From Rotaria macrura (Eukaryota > Rotifera > Eurotatoria > Philodinida > Philodinidae), in the NCBI GenBank assembly GCA_900239685.1, contig OENT01000044.1, positions 1-64,000 of the forward strand: 64,000 bases of DNA. The letters are read 5' to 3'. A model generated the notes under the pieces. That model did no database searches and was not told the origin of the DNA. It saw only the letters and a list, made by a program, of their open reading frames with translations. Of this stretch, positions 22,852 through 36,658 are shown piece after piece; within the stretch, counting starts at the first letter, position 1, and every line of letters begins with the position of its first letter. A program made the translations under genes and the position numbers.

Positions 22852-25800
22852 GATTAATCTGAAGCGAACACACAAGAAGAATTAGATCGACAACTGTTAC
22901 AAAATTATCAAACACAAAAGAATTAAATGCCTGCTGAGACATTTCTTACATATAGCTATTTGTGTATGTATAGTTACGTACTAGAGCCTTTATTCTCTTG
23001 TTTTAAGACGCTTTTACACATATAATCATCCATTGAGAATTAACTGTATAGAAGAAGTCAGGAGATGAAGAAAAAAAACGAGTAAATCCAGTTAATTGTC
23101 AACACATATATATCATTCAATCTACAATAGATAAAGACATAGTTGATTATGAAGCAAAACGACGAGTATTACACTATATACATCCATGCGTAGATATTTA
23201 TAATTTATATCAATAGTTTTTGCTTTTAAAATAGAACATTCCTAATAAAAGATTACCGAATTTTCTACCTTGAACTAAATATTGATCGACTTGTTGTGAA
23301 CATTAAAATGTAAGATTGACATAGAAAGATTAATCCACAGATAGAAAATAAAATATAACCTACGAAGATCGCAACTAACTATACATCGATATCATCAATG
23401 ATCGAAAATCTGAAGCTAGATTGAGCTTTTGCTGAATAATACTCAGTTTATGGAAAAGAAGAAGAAGAAGATTAGATTTATACTTATCAATGAAAAACTT
23501 ATATTGCAGCTTTTTTTTCTTTAGCATATTACAAAGAATACTCAAACTATGATGACAAGTTGATCAACATTCTTAAAGGAATAAATACAACCATAGTGCT
23601 ATTTCTCTTTTCTCGCTAATATCTCATTGTATCGACACATACCAAGCTTTCGATGAGTAAATTTCCTTTTTGCCTGTTTAGTATCAACATATGTATACCA
23701 GTGAATGTTTGTGTTCATTCATGGAGCTTTGATTTCTCACTTTTCCTTCTGTGATTAGCGCGCTCTCTCACACTCTCTGGCTTCTTTCTCTCAATATCTC
23801 TCTCGTATACATGTATATATATATACATATATTCAGAGAAACAGAGAGCTATGCAAGCAATTATTGAAGAATAATAGAATGTTGGCGCATCGTCTTGATT
23901 AGCTACTTGCCGATGCCGATGTTGGAATTAGATCAATTTATGCAACAGTACCATATACATATATGACATAAATGATTGTGCATATGATCATTCACACTCG
24001 ACACAATATGGTTATTGTTTAGCCAATAGACTATACACAATGCTTGTTAGCTTAGTCGGCGCTGCGAATGGTATCCAATAAATATGGTATCATTCTATAT
24101 TTTGGTCTGGTACTCGTCTTTATTTTTTCTTCTTCTACTTGTAATGAAGAATATTCAACGCACAACTTGGCAGTCAGTCACAACATGCTTATATCAATCA
24201 TAATAAACTACTGTGCTACATGACAATACTCGAGCGATTGCACAATAAAATCACCAGAAACCTGTTGCCATGGTATGGGACACGCTTTTCATTAAATATT
24301 TCTCTGTTGAACGATGTTCTAACACAGTTTCAGTAGTCAATGCTCACTGATCATAAAGAGAGAAGATTGAGATCTATCAACACTAAAAACAATTTAGATA
24401 TCTATTATGCAATAGATACATGTAATAACGACGTATGATCAACATATGGAAGAATAGATATATTTTATTGCAGTAAGTACTATGTAGTATATTACCCTTT
24501 CAAGTCTATTTGTATCACTGTATTCAATCGGATGGAAAGTATAAGCATACTGTGAAAAAGAGTGAAACTACGAGCAATGAGCTATCGTTGACTTTAATAC
24601 ATCGGCTATTTATTACGTCTACAATACATAATGAAGTATGCATTTAACATGGTAGAATTTCGTGTCGTGAAATGATTCCTGTAGTTCTAGAATATATGAG
24701 ATTTTTAATCTTCTCATAATTCGTTCTTTTTCATCATAAACATATTTGATACTGGTTGAACGTCTCTATTTTTTACTATCGAATGTAGCACGTAGAAAGA
24801 GATAACTCAATTTATACAAACGATCAACTTACCATGGATGATACTAGAAGAAAACAGATGAGGTATATGTCTGTTATTAAACAAACTATCTCGGATGCAT
24901 TCGCTGGCGACAATAATAGATTCTCATCCATTGAGTTATTCGGTAAAAAAAAATGATCTCACATGTCTATCTACAACACATCTAGAACACTTTAAAAAAT
25001 ACAAATGATAACTAATACTCGATGTACATCTATGAATATTGCCACTGTTTTAAAATAATACCATCTAAACAATTGTCTACTCAAATGACAATGTTTGTAT
25101 CGTTCAATAGAGGTGAACTCATAAGTAGAGTGTAAAATTACAAAACGAACGATAAATGCACGTTTTGATTTTGATTGAAATCATAACAACGAAAATATGA
25201 ATCATATAAGAGTATGAGAACAAATATATATCAATCTCAATCGAAGAACAATCATTCTTCAATAATTAAAATCAAGGTAAATAAAATCATTTCTGAATGC
25301 CCTCTTATCAACATATAATAAGAATCTTCAATAATATCTTACGAATTTTCACTTCATAACTATACCAAATGCTTCTAAATGTTCGATCTTTTTACTTTGA
25401 GTTTTGTTAAAAAAACATTTGAATAGACTACTAGAAAAAATTCAAAATATCTAAAAACTACTGTCGATGTTCTTAGATAAAACTGTAAGTTATTCGATAA
25501 AGATGTTATTGTAACATGAGAGTAACAGATTAATCGCAACCATATCTTCCTCACAGACAAATCAGTATCTTATAGAGTTACAAAGAAATTTGGTCTAATG
25601 CATTTATTTCATTTTTTCACTGAGACGATGTACCTTAGACAAGAAGTAAAAAAATTTTGAATAGTTTGATTTTTATATGTTTTCGTTTTTCAAATATCGA
25701 CTCTTAACTAGATTTTAGAACACAAATGCGTACTATTTGTCACGATATCTGGAAAATTCATGTGCGACATTCAAATTTTCACGATCAAAATTCATATGAA

Positions 25801-26491
25801 GAGTTTTCGTTTGTCTATTATTTCATTTGCACAAAAACATAATCATTTGAAATTGAAGCCTTGTCACACATTAAATAGTTTCAAATATTGAATATTTCAT
25901 AATAGATGATACACTAGAGAAGTAATAAATCACAAAATAATTTTTTCTTCTTATTCATATGAAGCGTACAATTGAATTTTCTACAATTACTTTTCAATAT
26001 TAAACAAATGAGAAACATAACAGTTCATTGAAAAGTCACATGAAATTTTAATAGCCTAGCAATGATATTTCAAAAGATTAAATGATTCGAGAATTTCTCT
26101 ATGAATTATTTAGATTGACAGAACGAATATTATTTCGATTGCATAGTAATATAATACAAGCAAAACTTTCTTTTTTTTCCAGTACATTTATGTATGGAAA
26201 TGATCAGAACTTTTCAATGTCTTATAATTCTTTTACAACTAAAAGAAAATTTTCGAACCGATTGAAATCACACTAATACTTTTTCTTACAGTTATTTTTT
26301 CAAGATTGTAAGAATATGTCATTAAATACATTGGATAATTCGTAGAGCAAATTAATCCGTCTAACTGTTCGCTTATTCATCTAATCAATACGGAATTTAG
26401 ATGATATGAAACACACATGTATGTCTATTTTTGATTATAATGATTCATGTATGACATAATTATTGGTTTGTATTTCTTTTGAAGCAAAATC
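22852..26491. other. Gene-free stretch upstream of MRL gene
   Basis: No coding exons recognised. It probably contains the promoter and untranslated first exon of the MRL gene. Short CT- and TA-rich patches lie near 23760-23830. Confidence 0.5.
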
Positions 26492-27045
26492 CTATTTATG
26501 ATGTTGAAAGACTAAAATCAAGGTAACAGTGACAGCAATTATGATAAAAATAACAATGAATAAAAGAATTCCATATAAAAGTATTCGTTTTCGACGACAT
26601 GATATCTAAAAATGAAAATAAATATCTATCTGATTATGACATATTCTATTGCCATAATTACGTATAATACGTACATTAGGTTCAGTGGCAAATTTTAATT
26701 GTTGATCGTACGTGTTATTTTGATTATCAGTAACGTTGGGGTCTTCAAGTAGAATCAAGAGTAGATAGAAGTTCTCCGCTTTTTAAAATATACGAAATTT
26801 ACTCGCATCCAATGGCTCAAATTTCAGGCTTCGAGCAAGATTACGAGAGTTATTAGTTGATAGATCGATTTTATTCTGAGAAAAGAAAATATGATTCATT
26901 TATGAACGACGATATATTGACTTACGTCTAAACTTAGAAATTCATCTAATGATTCTTTTTCATCGCGTGATAGACTTCGATTTGGAAAGGATCGTTGTTC
27001 AGCATCGTAATAAACTGTGTCTGTTGATTGCAATAAATCGACCAT
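26492..27045 (-). CDS. Small C-terminally anchored membrane protein, novel
   Basis: Four exons, 27045-26926, 26875-26803, 26742-26675 and 26605-26492, join in phase to 124 aa with a normal stop. The N-terminal about 85 residues are polar and acidic/basic mixed. The last 35 form a tail: a basic cluster CRRKR, one long hydrophobic helix (LLYGILLFIVIFIIIAVTV), then a short end ...FQHHK. This is the layout of a single-pass tail-anchored (N-out to cytosol) protein, as in SNAREs or ER/mitochondrial adaptors, but no SNARE heptads are visible. I recognise no family. The ATG context (ACAATGG), GTAAGT first donor and coherent phases make a real gene likely. Introns are 50, 60 and 69 bp. Confidence 0.78.
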
Positions 27046-29097
27046 TGTTATTTTCTCAAATTTACTTTATACAGCATCAATTCTCATACATTTGTTTATA
27101 TGTATCTATGTCACGTCTTCTGTTCTCCACTGTCACTACTGTTGAAATCTTACTATCATGATGAAGAAATAACGAAAGTTAGACCGGTGAATAGATAGTG
27201 ATAGATAATAATATTCCGAAAACAAAGTACAACATTGATGATTCATCATGAAAGACTTTTGAATAATAAACTTCTTCATTTTTATGAAAATCAATTCGAT
27301 TATGAATTACATTCAGTATAGTTGTCTGAGAATACAACAATAAAAAATGTGTTGTTATAATTCGTGATTAGAAAAAATACAATACTAATGCATGAAATTT
27401 CATAATTCTACTTCATGCTTTAACAAATCCTAATGATTAGAATGGATAATTTTTTCCATAGAGAATCATGAATTATATGCTCTACAATATTGTGTAGTGC
27501 TGATAATAGTGTCTTATACGTAACAGTTCGAAACATTTTCATTAGAATTATTAAGAAAATTATCTGTAGTTATTAATCAAAGTACATGCAACTCTTGTTT
27601 TCCAGATCTCATACTGCAGATTCTTGATTGGTATGGAGTATGGCATTGTCTTTCAAGATACAACGATATTGCTATTAGGACCGATGAAATGTTTATTCTT
27701 GAGATTAATTTAAACAAATCTCACTTCTGTACTAATATTTAACTTCCAGCTGTATACCTTATCATTCGAGAATCTACAAAATAAGATTGATATTATAATT
27801 GTAGTGTTGAAAATTGAATTGTATTCATATTTAATTTAAGTAAAACATAAATCGATCAAATAAGAGCTATGTTTTAATTTATGAAATCATTCAATCATTT
27901 TCTTTTGTCATACATAACTTTGGTTTCGAATACACTATACCGTATATGAAAACGAAGAGAACTTAATTTCCACTTAACATTGTCAGTCGTTTCTTAGTTG
28001 TACTGTATTCTTAGAACTTCAGATGGAAATAAGTCTCAAAAGTATTAAAACTATACATTCATTTGATCAAATAGAATATAGGATTATTTAACATGAACGC
28101 ATCGGTTGTATTGATTTCGGTGGTTTTGATCTATGGATGATTTACAACTGACATGAAATTCATTTGGATAGATGTTCACTTGGCCAAAGATAGATTAAGC
28201 TGAATTGTTAAAAAGAAACTTTTTTTGAATGATCGAGTTTCGGATTAGATAGTAATGGGAATAGATCAATTAAAATTTCTATTCGTCAAATAAATATATT
28301 CAATAGCATAAAAAATAATTATCTTTTACGTTTCTTACACTGTCTGAGCATGGAAATTAGTTAGTACAATGAGAAATTCATTCGAAACACTCATTATTTG
28401 CCTGGGTTATATTGGAGTATTATTTGTTCAATGAATGGTCTATTTATCGATTTGTTACTTGCCCTTCCTTTTCAATGTCAAAAAGTAAGAGACAAATAAG
28501 TTCAGATGAATGAATTATTTTAACATTCAATATAACCTTAGAAATAAAGCACGAAATGTCATTAGACGAATATTATATTAGCATACATTCTCTTTCTTGA
28601 GGAAGGTGTTAAGTATGAACACACCGATTGCATCATCTTGAACCAAGGTAGAAGATAAAATAGGCAATTGAATAAAAATTAATCATGAATGAGAATAACC
28701 GATAGAAAATTTGAATACATATCTAGTTCGTTTTCTTTTTCAAGGTGATCAAGATAAATGGTAAAAACAAGGACATATAAGGTATAATAGTAAAAATTTG
28801 TGACAAACAAAAACTCATGTATTTATTCCCATCATATATTGACAAGAAAGTTTGTACTACCAAGAAATTGTCTCTAAACAACCTAGCCGTATGCATTAAT
28901 CATGAAACACGATTAAATCAAGATGACATTCTATGCATTGAAAAGATTCGTTTATTGTCTAGTTCTTTTTCAATGCTAAAGAAACAAATCAATTATCCTC
29001 CCCTTGTTGTTGAAGTACTACCATCTATACAAATGCATTTCTTTTGTTTGTTTTTTTTGTTCATTTTATTTCAGATATAAAATACATTTGTTCGTAA
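27046..29097. other. Gene-free stretch
   Basis: AT-rich, with no supported exons. The plus-strand frame 28817-29080 is not backed by splice sites or family similarity and abuts the 3' end of the next gene. Confidence 0.5.
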
Positions 29098-29643
29098 TTA
29101 AACTTCAGTACTTTTAAAATTAGGATTAAAGAGTGGATTCTCTTCGTAATCCTTTTCTGGACGTCCAAATACAAGATTAGCTAGTTCAGATTCGGATTCA
29201 GAATCTGTAACTGAAACAAAACGTCGTGGTGATAGTTGAGTTAACGAATTACTGAGACCATTCTGATGATCGATCATAATTTGAATATCCGGCTCGATGT
29301 CATCAATTACTGTACTTGATATAGCTTTGTTATTATCATTGGTGACTGTGAAGCCGCTGGATGAAGATGATAAATTCTGTAAGAATTACTATGAAAAATG
29401 TGTTTCAAAACAAAAAATCTAATTTCGATTTCGATATAAAGTACCTCTGGTGGTGACGGCAAAGTAGTAGATTGCAACATTTTATCTAAATTGTTATATA
29501 GTTATGTGAAAATAAAAACGAATAATGTTTCATAAATTTTAACCTTTTGGTTTGGTTTGTGATTCTTTCTTTGTGTTCGATGTAATATCATTTGATTTGG
29601 ATTTTTCTTTTTTTGATTTATTTTTACCAGCACATCCACCCAT
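29098..29643 (-). CDS. Predicted N-myristoylated small protein, novel
   Basis: Three exons, 29643-29544, 29485-29445 and 29376-29098, join in phase to 139 aa. The protein starts MGGCAGKNKSKKEK: Gly2 as myristoylation site, Cys4 as a possible palmitoylation site and a following Lys cluster, the usual triple signal for binding the inner plasma membrane. The rest is Ser/Thr-rich and disordered, with an acidic serine patch (TDSESESE) and a short C-terminal segment NPLFNPNFKSTEV. No enzyme domain is visible. It could be a lineage-specific membrane-associated scaffold or phosphoprotein. It lies on the same strand about 2 kb upstream of the tail-anchored protein gene; no shared control is evident. 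Confidence 0.75.
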
Positions 29644-30288
29644 CAGGGAAATAAACAGTAGTTGATGCAAATATGTTTATGGTATGCTTAAGAGCAATAC
29701 TCTTTTGATGTCTTTTTTTTTTATTCTGTTTATCACCTTAAAATTTTTTTCTTGTTCTTTTTGTTGACTCATCAGCCTCAAACCAAACTGTAGGGCAAGA
29801 GAAAAGAAATGAAACCAATGAAATTTGTATGTTTCCTTCAAAATACTCTCCAGATAAAACAAAAGATACATAAAGAAAAAACACTTGTCTTTGTTTTGCC
29901 ATATTGACGAGTAAAAACTGAAATAAAAATTAAATAAAATAGCTGCCTATTAACGAACATAAAATGAATTGTAAATAGATTTTTACTTGCAATTTTATGG
30001 TTAAATGATAGTGTTGGTCTTTGATGTGTTTTATTGTTAAACGGATGAATAATTAAAAGAGACGAGAAGAAAAATTCTTCATTGCTAAATGTTTTTATTG
30101 ACAAAGTATATGTTTGAGCATGCGATTAGCGTCAGTTTCATCGTATTACAGACAAGGATAGTTTATAAGTTTTGATAAGAACTGTGTGCTTTATAGCCCG
30201 TGATAGCAGCTGTCATCATCGCCAATATTTATTAACATTAGGAGGCAGTATAAAAGAAAATATATCTAAAGAAAAGAGTCATATTAAG
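29644..30288. other. Possible divergent promoter region
   Basis: About 650 bp between the minus-strand myristoylated-protein gene and the plus-strand micro-gene. The minus-strand frames here (29677-29871, 29838-30104) have no support. Confidence 0.35.
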
Positions 30289-30513
30289 ATGGAATCGTGT
30301 GATACAATCAAATCGGAAATAACCGCTCTATCAACCAGAGTAATTCAAGAAACCATTGAAAAAGCACTTAGTCTGTATAGCTACTTTATATTTTTCGTTG
30401 TTATTTATAAATTAAATATTGACTATTATTTAGATATTATATATGAAGATATGCATCGTAAAAACAAGAATGTATCGACTTTGCAACAACCTACAAAGAA
30501 AATGTATTCTTAA
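30289..30513 (+). CDS. Candidate 53-aa micro-protein
   Basis: Two exons (30289-30370, 30434-30513), separated by a 63-bp GT...TTTAG segment whose translation is hydrophobic and unlike the flanks. The spliced product is 53 aa. Its N-terminal half (SEITALSTRVIQETIEKAL) can form an amphipathic helix, and the end is basic and Gln-rich. The helix spacing recalls short dimerisation/docking-binding helices such as those of A-kinase anchors, but that is a guess. There is no family match, and the start is simply the first ATG after an upstream open frame. Confidence 0.4.
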   Translation: MESCDTIKSEITALSTRVIQETIEKALSLYSYFIFFVVIYKLNIDYYLDIIYEDMHRKNKNVSTLQQPTKKMYS

Positions 30514-30809
30514 ATGAATTAGATTTCCATGAATCCATAAACAAAAGTTTTTCATTATTTATTATGGAATTGATGGAGAAAAAAAGGACCTTATCAACTA
30601 ACTTATCTTTACTTAAGTTTTTTTTTCGTCTTATCATAACTTCGAATTTTGTGATGATAAAAATCAGAGATTACTATGTAGAAATTGTTTGTCTCTTTTC
30701 TTCGGTAAATTAAGATAACCTTCGTATGCTACTGAGAGTTAATTTTAAAAGTTGCTGGCCAATAATAAACATGTGTAATAAACTAAGAAAAATAATTTTT
30801 CTCTAAACC

Positions 30810-31013
30810 ATGGCATACACGTTCATCATACTATTCAAAGATTCATGTTACGACGTGTCAACAATAGAAGAAATAAGTTTTGAAACATTCTCACGAGCTT
30901 GGCTAGACCCTAATGTTAATAAAAACGATGAGAATCCACGTTATCCAATTTGTTTACGGCAACGTCTTATATATCTCGGCATATTTAATAATGTTGAGTC
31001 ATGCGAAAAGTGA
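30810..31013 (+). CDS. Candidate small protein, 67 aa
   Basis: One open frame with a good start context (ACCATGG), ending at TGA. The composition is balanced rather than the Ile/Tyr/Phe-heavy pattern of chance frames here: FSRAWLDP, NPRYPICLRQRL. No intron and no recognised domain. It could be a small gene, a terminal exon of a larger plus-strand gene with the preceding micro-gene, or a chance frame. Confidence 0.33.
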   Translation: MAYTFIILFKDSCYDVSTIEEISFETFSRAWLDPNVNKNDENPRYPICLRQRLIYLGIFNNVESCEK

Positions 31014-32368
31014 TTGGAAAAATGTGATAAAAAATTAAAACATTGTACTCATTGTATCTAGTGCGTTTGGAAAATAAATTGTTCCGAAGATTCATGATTT
31101 ATAATCAATCGTTTTTATTTATGGTTATTGTTTAGCCAACTGTCGGCTGTAACAAAACTTGGTCTAGAAGACTATTCATGCAGGACGTCGAGATGCAAAA
31201 AGAAACAAAACATCGAAAGCTTCCAAGATATTCATTCATTTTTCTTCCATGTACATTTTTCATCGAATCTTGATAGTACTATTATAATGCAATTTTATTT
31301 GGTGTGCCACGTTAGGTTGCGGATGCCAGAAAAATGATTGTCTGAACACAACTGAAAAATAGAACGATCTTAAACAGTTTTATTCAGAGTTACATAAAAC
31401 TTATGAATACTAACTAAAAGCTTTACTCAGATCAAGTATTTTATTGTGCTGATTATAGTAGTCTGCTTAAATTATGCAAGGCAAAGTATGCATGCGATTG
31501 ATTTTGTACGAAAGATCAGCAGAACTGAAAAAGCTGACTAATTCAACAGATCTTACAATTGACAAGTACTAATAGAATACAGTTCGCTGACGACTAATTT
31601 GTTACACGGAAATAATTTGGACTTTATTGGACGTAAGTATTCATTTTGAATAGCGCTTTTTTGCTAGTATAATTTGTAAGGAAGCGAGCAATGTGAAAAT
31701 CACTAAGTCGATTCATTCAATCGAAAAATTATTATCGTACACTCGGTATAGAAATAGTATTGGTGTCCAAAGAAAACTATATATAACTAGACATCAATTA
31801 TAATTACATACTGTCTATAGATTATTTAAAAATTCGAAGTGTTCTTTTAGATACAGATAATCTTATAAAACAACTATCTAAGAGTTAAACCAATTGTAAG
31901 AGCTTTGAAAATTTATTTTCTTGATACTACGAAGGCGTCTCATATATATTATAATATTTTTCTTGAATTAATCTATCTATGCATATTGCCTCGCTATCAT
32001 CGAATAGTACATTTCATGAGCTTATTCAACTTCTTCAATTATATAGTTCTGATGATGTGTATGGTGAAAAGTAATGAATTTCTCAATTCGAACAAATTTA
32101 TTTATCAGAACAAGTCATATACTGGTTTTCGAATGATATCCTAATCAGTACATTTCATGAATAAATCATTACGTGAAAAAAATATCATGATGATATTTGT
32201 ATTGTGTTTTCTTCTGTTAGATATTCATAATCAACTAATCAAGCAGTTTCAATAAACGCCTATGGCACATAGCCTATAATGGAATATCAAATGAAAACTC
32301 TTTGATCTAATTTTGATCAGTGATTAGTATTTAACGAATGTTTATGTGAATCAACATACACGTCTTAT
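31014..32368. other. Gene-free stretch
   Basis: Short frames at 31128-31337 and 31905-32144 (plus) have no support. Nothing else seen. Confidence 0.4.
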
Positions 32369-33062
32369 ATGATATCAACAATGAATACTGGTGATCAATG
32401 TGAAACACTATTGAATGATATCACAGCTAAATATCATTCTGGTGTAGTACCATTTGGATTGAGTCACAATATCAATCCTAATACGAGTAGCCAAAATAGA
32501 TGCAGAAGTCCTTTTCATGTCCGGTTCGATATTTCAAGTTTGATATATTAATTTTCAAAATATCCTATTTGTACAAATACATGAACATTAATGAGTGATT
32601 TTGACATACAAGAATTATCTATAATGAAACAAGAATTAAAATGAAGTCATAATTTACGTACTGATATTGATTTACTCAATCATGGTGAAAAATTCGTTAC
32701 AGCAACAACCAATTCTTACTGACTTATCAATGAATTACCATAAAAACATGTTTTACTGCCGCAAATAAATGAAGCACTATACAAGATAATATCCGATGTA
32801 GTTTAAAATAATTCACAAGAATTTTCCAAGGAGATTTTCAAGTAGAACAAAATTTTTCTTCCACTAAGGAAACTTTAAAAAATGCTTGCATAGTAGAGTT
32901 CTAATCTCATTTTCGAAATCCTTGATATATTATACTGACATAAAAAATTTGTTGACCTTTATTGACCTTGCCAGCCGAAGAAATGTTCGCAATTATTAAT
33001 ACAAAGAACAATTAAAGTCACTATAGAAAAACGAAATCATTTTATCAGAAAAAAAGAACTTT
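32369..33062 (+). pseudogene. Decayed coding sequence of unknown family
   Basis: After a 60-codon open segment (32369-32551, with GLSHNINPNTSSQNRC), a protein-like reading continues from about 32594 in one frame, interrupted by many stops (TAA, TGA, TAG). Composition between the stops is typical of real protein: DIQELSIMKQEL, NLRTDIDLLNHGEKFVTA, INEALYKIISDVV, NSQEFSKEIF. Many stops could come from single C-to-T or G-to-A changes of Gln, Arg or Trp codons. The parent gene is not recognised; a host gene copy or a transposon protein are both possible. Confidence 0.42.
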
Positions 33063-36000
33063 TGTTCCTTTAATAGAAAGCTTTGATTATTGAATGAAAC
33101 CATTTTAGTAGTCATACCAAATACCTTCAAATTCAGTGACTGCCTTATATTTACGAATATCGAATGGACACTTTAATATTCACGGATGAATAAAATTTTC
33201 TAACTCGAATATAAAAAATACGTAGACGATGCAAATCATGTTGAATCGTTAGCTAAGATAAAGAGTATTTCAAATTATAGTCGAAAATGAAATGCATGTT
33301 GAGAGAGAAAAGATTTTTCTCTCATAGAAACTTTAAACAAATTCAAAAGAAGGTATTGTGTTGAGGTGTCCATTAGAAAACAAAACGTACTATTGCAAAA
33401 TAGGAGCATTACATAAACGAGTATTGTGTTACACTATACTATCTAGACACTTCATCTAACATCATAATATATGATTGATCGAAACTTGATTCCTACTATC
33501 GGTTGACCTTTCATATTCTCAACTGGACATTGCTGGCATTGAAGATTGAGCGAAAAAATGTTACGAATCTAAATATAGAGGTAATTCTGTAAAAAAAATC
33601 ACCTGTCAATTATTAAATGTGCAAAATGATGTTCATTCCTTTTTTGTGAATGTCATGCTTGCAAGGAAACCAAAATTAAACAAATCGACGTTTGTTTAAT
33701 GAGTATTTTCTTTTGATACTATATATAGTATAGGTTTGAGGTTTTCTTTTGATTTTCAACAAGGAAAGAATATCCAAACGGGAAACACATGACTAGCTGC
33801 TTTATGTAATACCGGTGAGTACAATTGATATAGATATTTGTAGCTGATAATTAACGTTGTACAATCGAAGTCTACCATGTCTAATATTCGTGTCACTTGA
33901 AGTGAGTATGTTCAGTTATCTGTCTAGCGAAATTCGTTTTGGCAAAAATAATCTGAAATCATTATAAGTTATTGGTTCATCTCTCTAATATGTATTCCAA
34001 TACATATATATTAAGTAGTCTCTGATATGGAATGGAGCTGAAAATTGTAACAATGATTCAATGTTAAAATCTTGTACAGAACTTATGGTTCTCGTGCATG
34101 ATATTAACATTTGACTTATATGAACATCATCATAGATTATCAATCCCATATACGATTTATTATTTCCTGAGTAGGACGTAACCTTTGACTGTCTCACAGA
34201 TATTCACATACGAATAAGATTCAAACTCAATCGATTTTTGATAAATGCAAATCATATACTACACAGAGACGTTTGCTAATACAAATTTGAATTATTTTTA
34301 GCTTCTCTAAATAATATTCAATATGTTCTTGTACATTTATTAATATACATGACGAACTTAATTTCATCTATGCTGCATATTCTCTGTTCATTGATCTCTC
34401 ACAAGATATTCTATTCTGAAGATGAATTAACATTCGACTTCTCTCGTTGATTGAAACAATCATTAGTGCTGGTTACTATGGGAGAATTTACTGCAACACT
34501 GAAGAATCCATCAAAACATATTACAGATCTTTTACTTTGGAGAATGACAAATCTAACACTAATGAACCAAATGACTTCGCTACGATTGATAATTTGATTA
34601 CTCAACTAAGCGATGAAATCATTTAAAAACAAATCGTTTTGTAGGCAGTCATTCGGTATTGTCGAAGAGGTGAAAATAGCAAAGCTAAATTGAACAATAA
34701 AATGAACTAAGAGTCGTACTCAATAAATGTATGAAAATTTGTACTATTGAGAAAACATTGAACAATATGGAGCGATCATCAATTTGGCTTACATTAAAAA
34801 CTCAAGCGATGGAACTTAATGAAACATTTTTTGGTAACTCTTCTTTTTTCATCCTATAAAACTCGTCACAATGAACATGCTTGTCATCGCTATGTACTCA
34901 AAAGCGCATCTAGTAAGGATATGTTTTTAAGTATTATTCATACCAACTTTTAAGAACTCATAAGAAATTATGTTTGCCAATTTTCTGATGTCAGGCATCA
35001 TTTATTATTATGGAGAACTGACGCATGCTACTGAGAATAATTTTCTTACTGATGATGTTCTTCACTATCATTTAACACATGGATTCATTTGTAAGCTACG
35101 TGATGGCGAAATTTAAAATCTATTACGAGTTATTTCCAATAAGAGAATATGCATGAAACATTGACAAGTTAAAATAAGGAATATAATAGATGAGAGACTC
35201 GTTTTCTTGACATGGCGTTTCTTGTAATTCTTAAACATTTACATATTCATTCGTTAAATATAACATATTAAATCATCGTCAATGATGATAAACTTAAAAA
35301 AATTGTTCCTTAACTAAGCTTACCTAGTAAGACACATCGAGAATGAAATTCTGACGAGCACCATACTATTTTTCATGATGAACTTCGGTTTTCTCTGAAT
35401 ATAACTACGGCATATAAGTTAAAATGAAGACAAGTCATCTACAAAAAGTATACGCGTTTTTGAATATTTTTTGACTACAACAACAGATGAAGAAAGCATT
35501 GAGAATAGATTATTTCATCTGTGTTAGGTACAGTCATCATCAGTATGTACGCTGTTGTCCTCTCATTCTATGATATACATATCTGATATCCTAGTCAAAA
35601 AAGAATTAATTCATGTTGAAAACTTGGTAAAAATTGTCCACGGAAACAGTAAATGAATGATAATTTGCTTACATATATTCGCAAGTGCCTGAATGTCATA
35701 TTCTATCTATATCCAAAAAGAAAGTCTAACTTTTCATGATTGCTTTTCGTTTATCCATTGTCTTGGATGTCTGTTCTGAATGAACATTATGATCTTATTG
35801 TTTATTACGCAGAGTTAGTAGTTGATACATTTCGAAGGAACGATCAATCCTAACAAGTTCTTCATATATTTCTAAGAAAGACAAAGAACATGTACGTTTT
35901 CAAGTGAAAGTTTTTTATCTGATCGATTAATTGGTTGAAACATTGATTATTAATCTTCGATGGCTTAGATGAGAACTATTGATGATATCTGGCATGGCAA

Positions 36001-36658
36001 TAATTATTCTCATACAACCACTGGTTTTCTACTATATACTTTATGATGTTTCTTCTCACCCAACTGGTCCTTTAATAGTCGTTGAACTATTGAATGTAGC
36101 TGTGCTACCAATCATACGATGTTTTCATAATCTATTAGATTGCCAATAACATATTAGTACTAAACGTAGAAGAATATTATAACATTATTTATTACTAATA
36201 ATAAACTTCTTTACTTGCAATAAGATACTCAGAAGTTACTGATCATAATTTCAGAAAATAATTTATCTATTATGAAAGATTTCGAAATTATTTAAAAATT
36301 AGCAACTGGCATGGATGTTACTCAGGACGAATTCAAAATATATTAATGAAATTCGATTAAGCGAGCAGAATAGCGAGCATTAAATCTGATGAGGAAAAGA
36401 AACAAGTTGTTAAAACAGTCCATATAATCCATTTTATTAACATGTTTAGATTTTACTCAAAGTTGGCATCGAAACTGTTTCTTTTTATTTTCTTATATCG
36501 ATAAAAAGAAATCATTTAAACCGAACAACATATTCTAAATGATTCAAATAGAAAAAACTAATTTACTATTAATGATACAAGATTGATTGAAAATTACGTA
36601 TAGCGTTAATAAATTATTTGATTACATTAAAAATAACCTAAATTGACATGTATCTAGA
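33063..36658. other. Gene-poor, possibly degraded coding material
   Basis: No intact gene. A coding-like island on the plus strand near 36040-36150 reads HPTGPLIVVELLNVAVL before a stop, and another near 34880-34990 reads SSKDMFLSIIHTNF. They may belong to the same decayed locus as 32369-33062. Confidence 0.3.
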
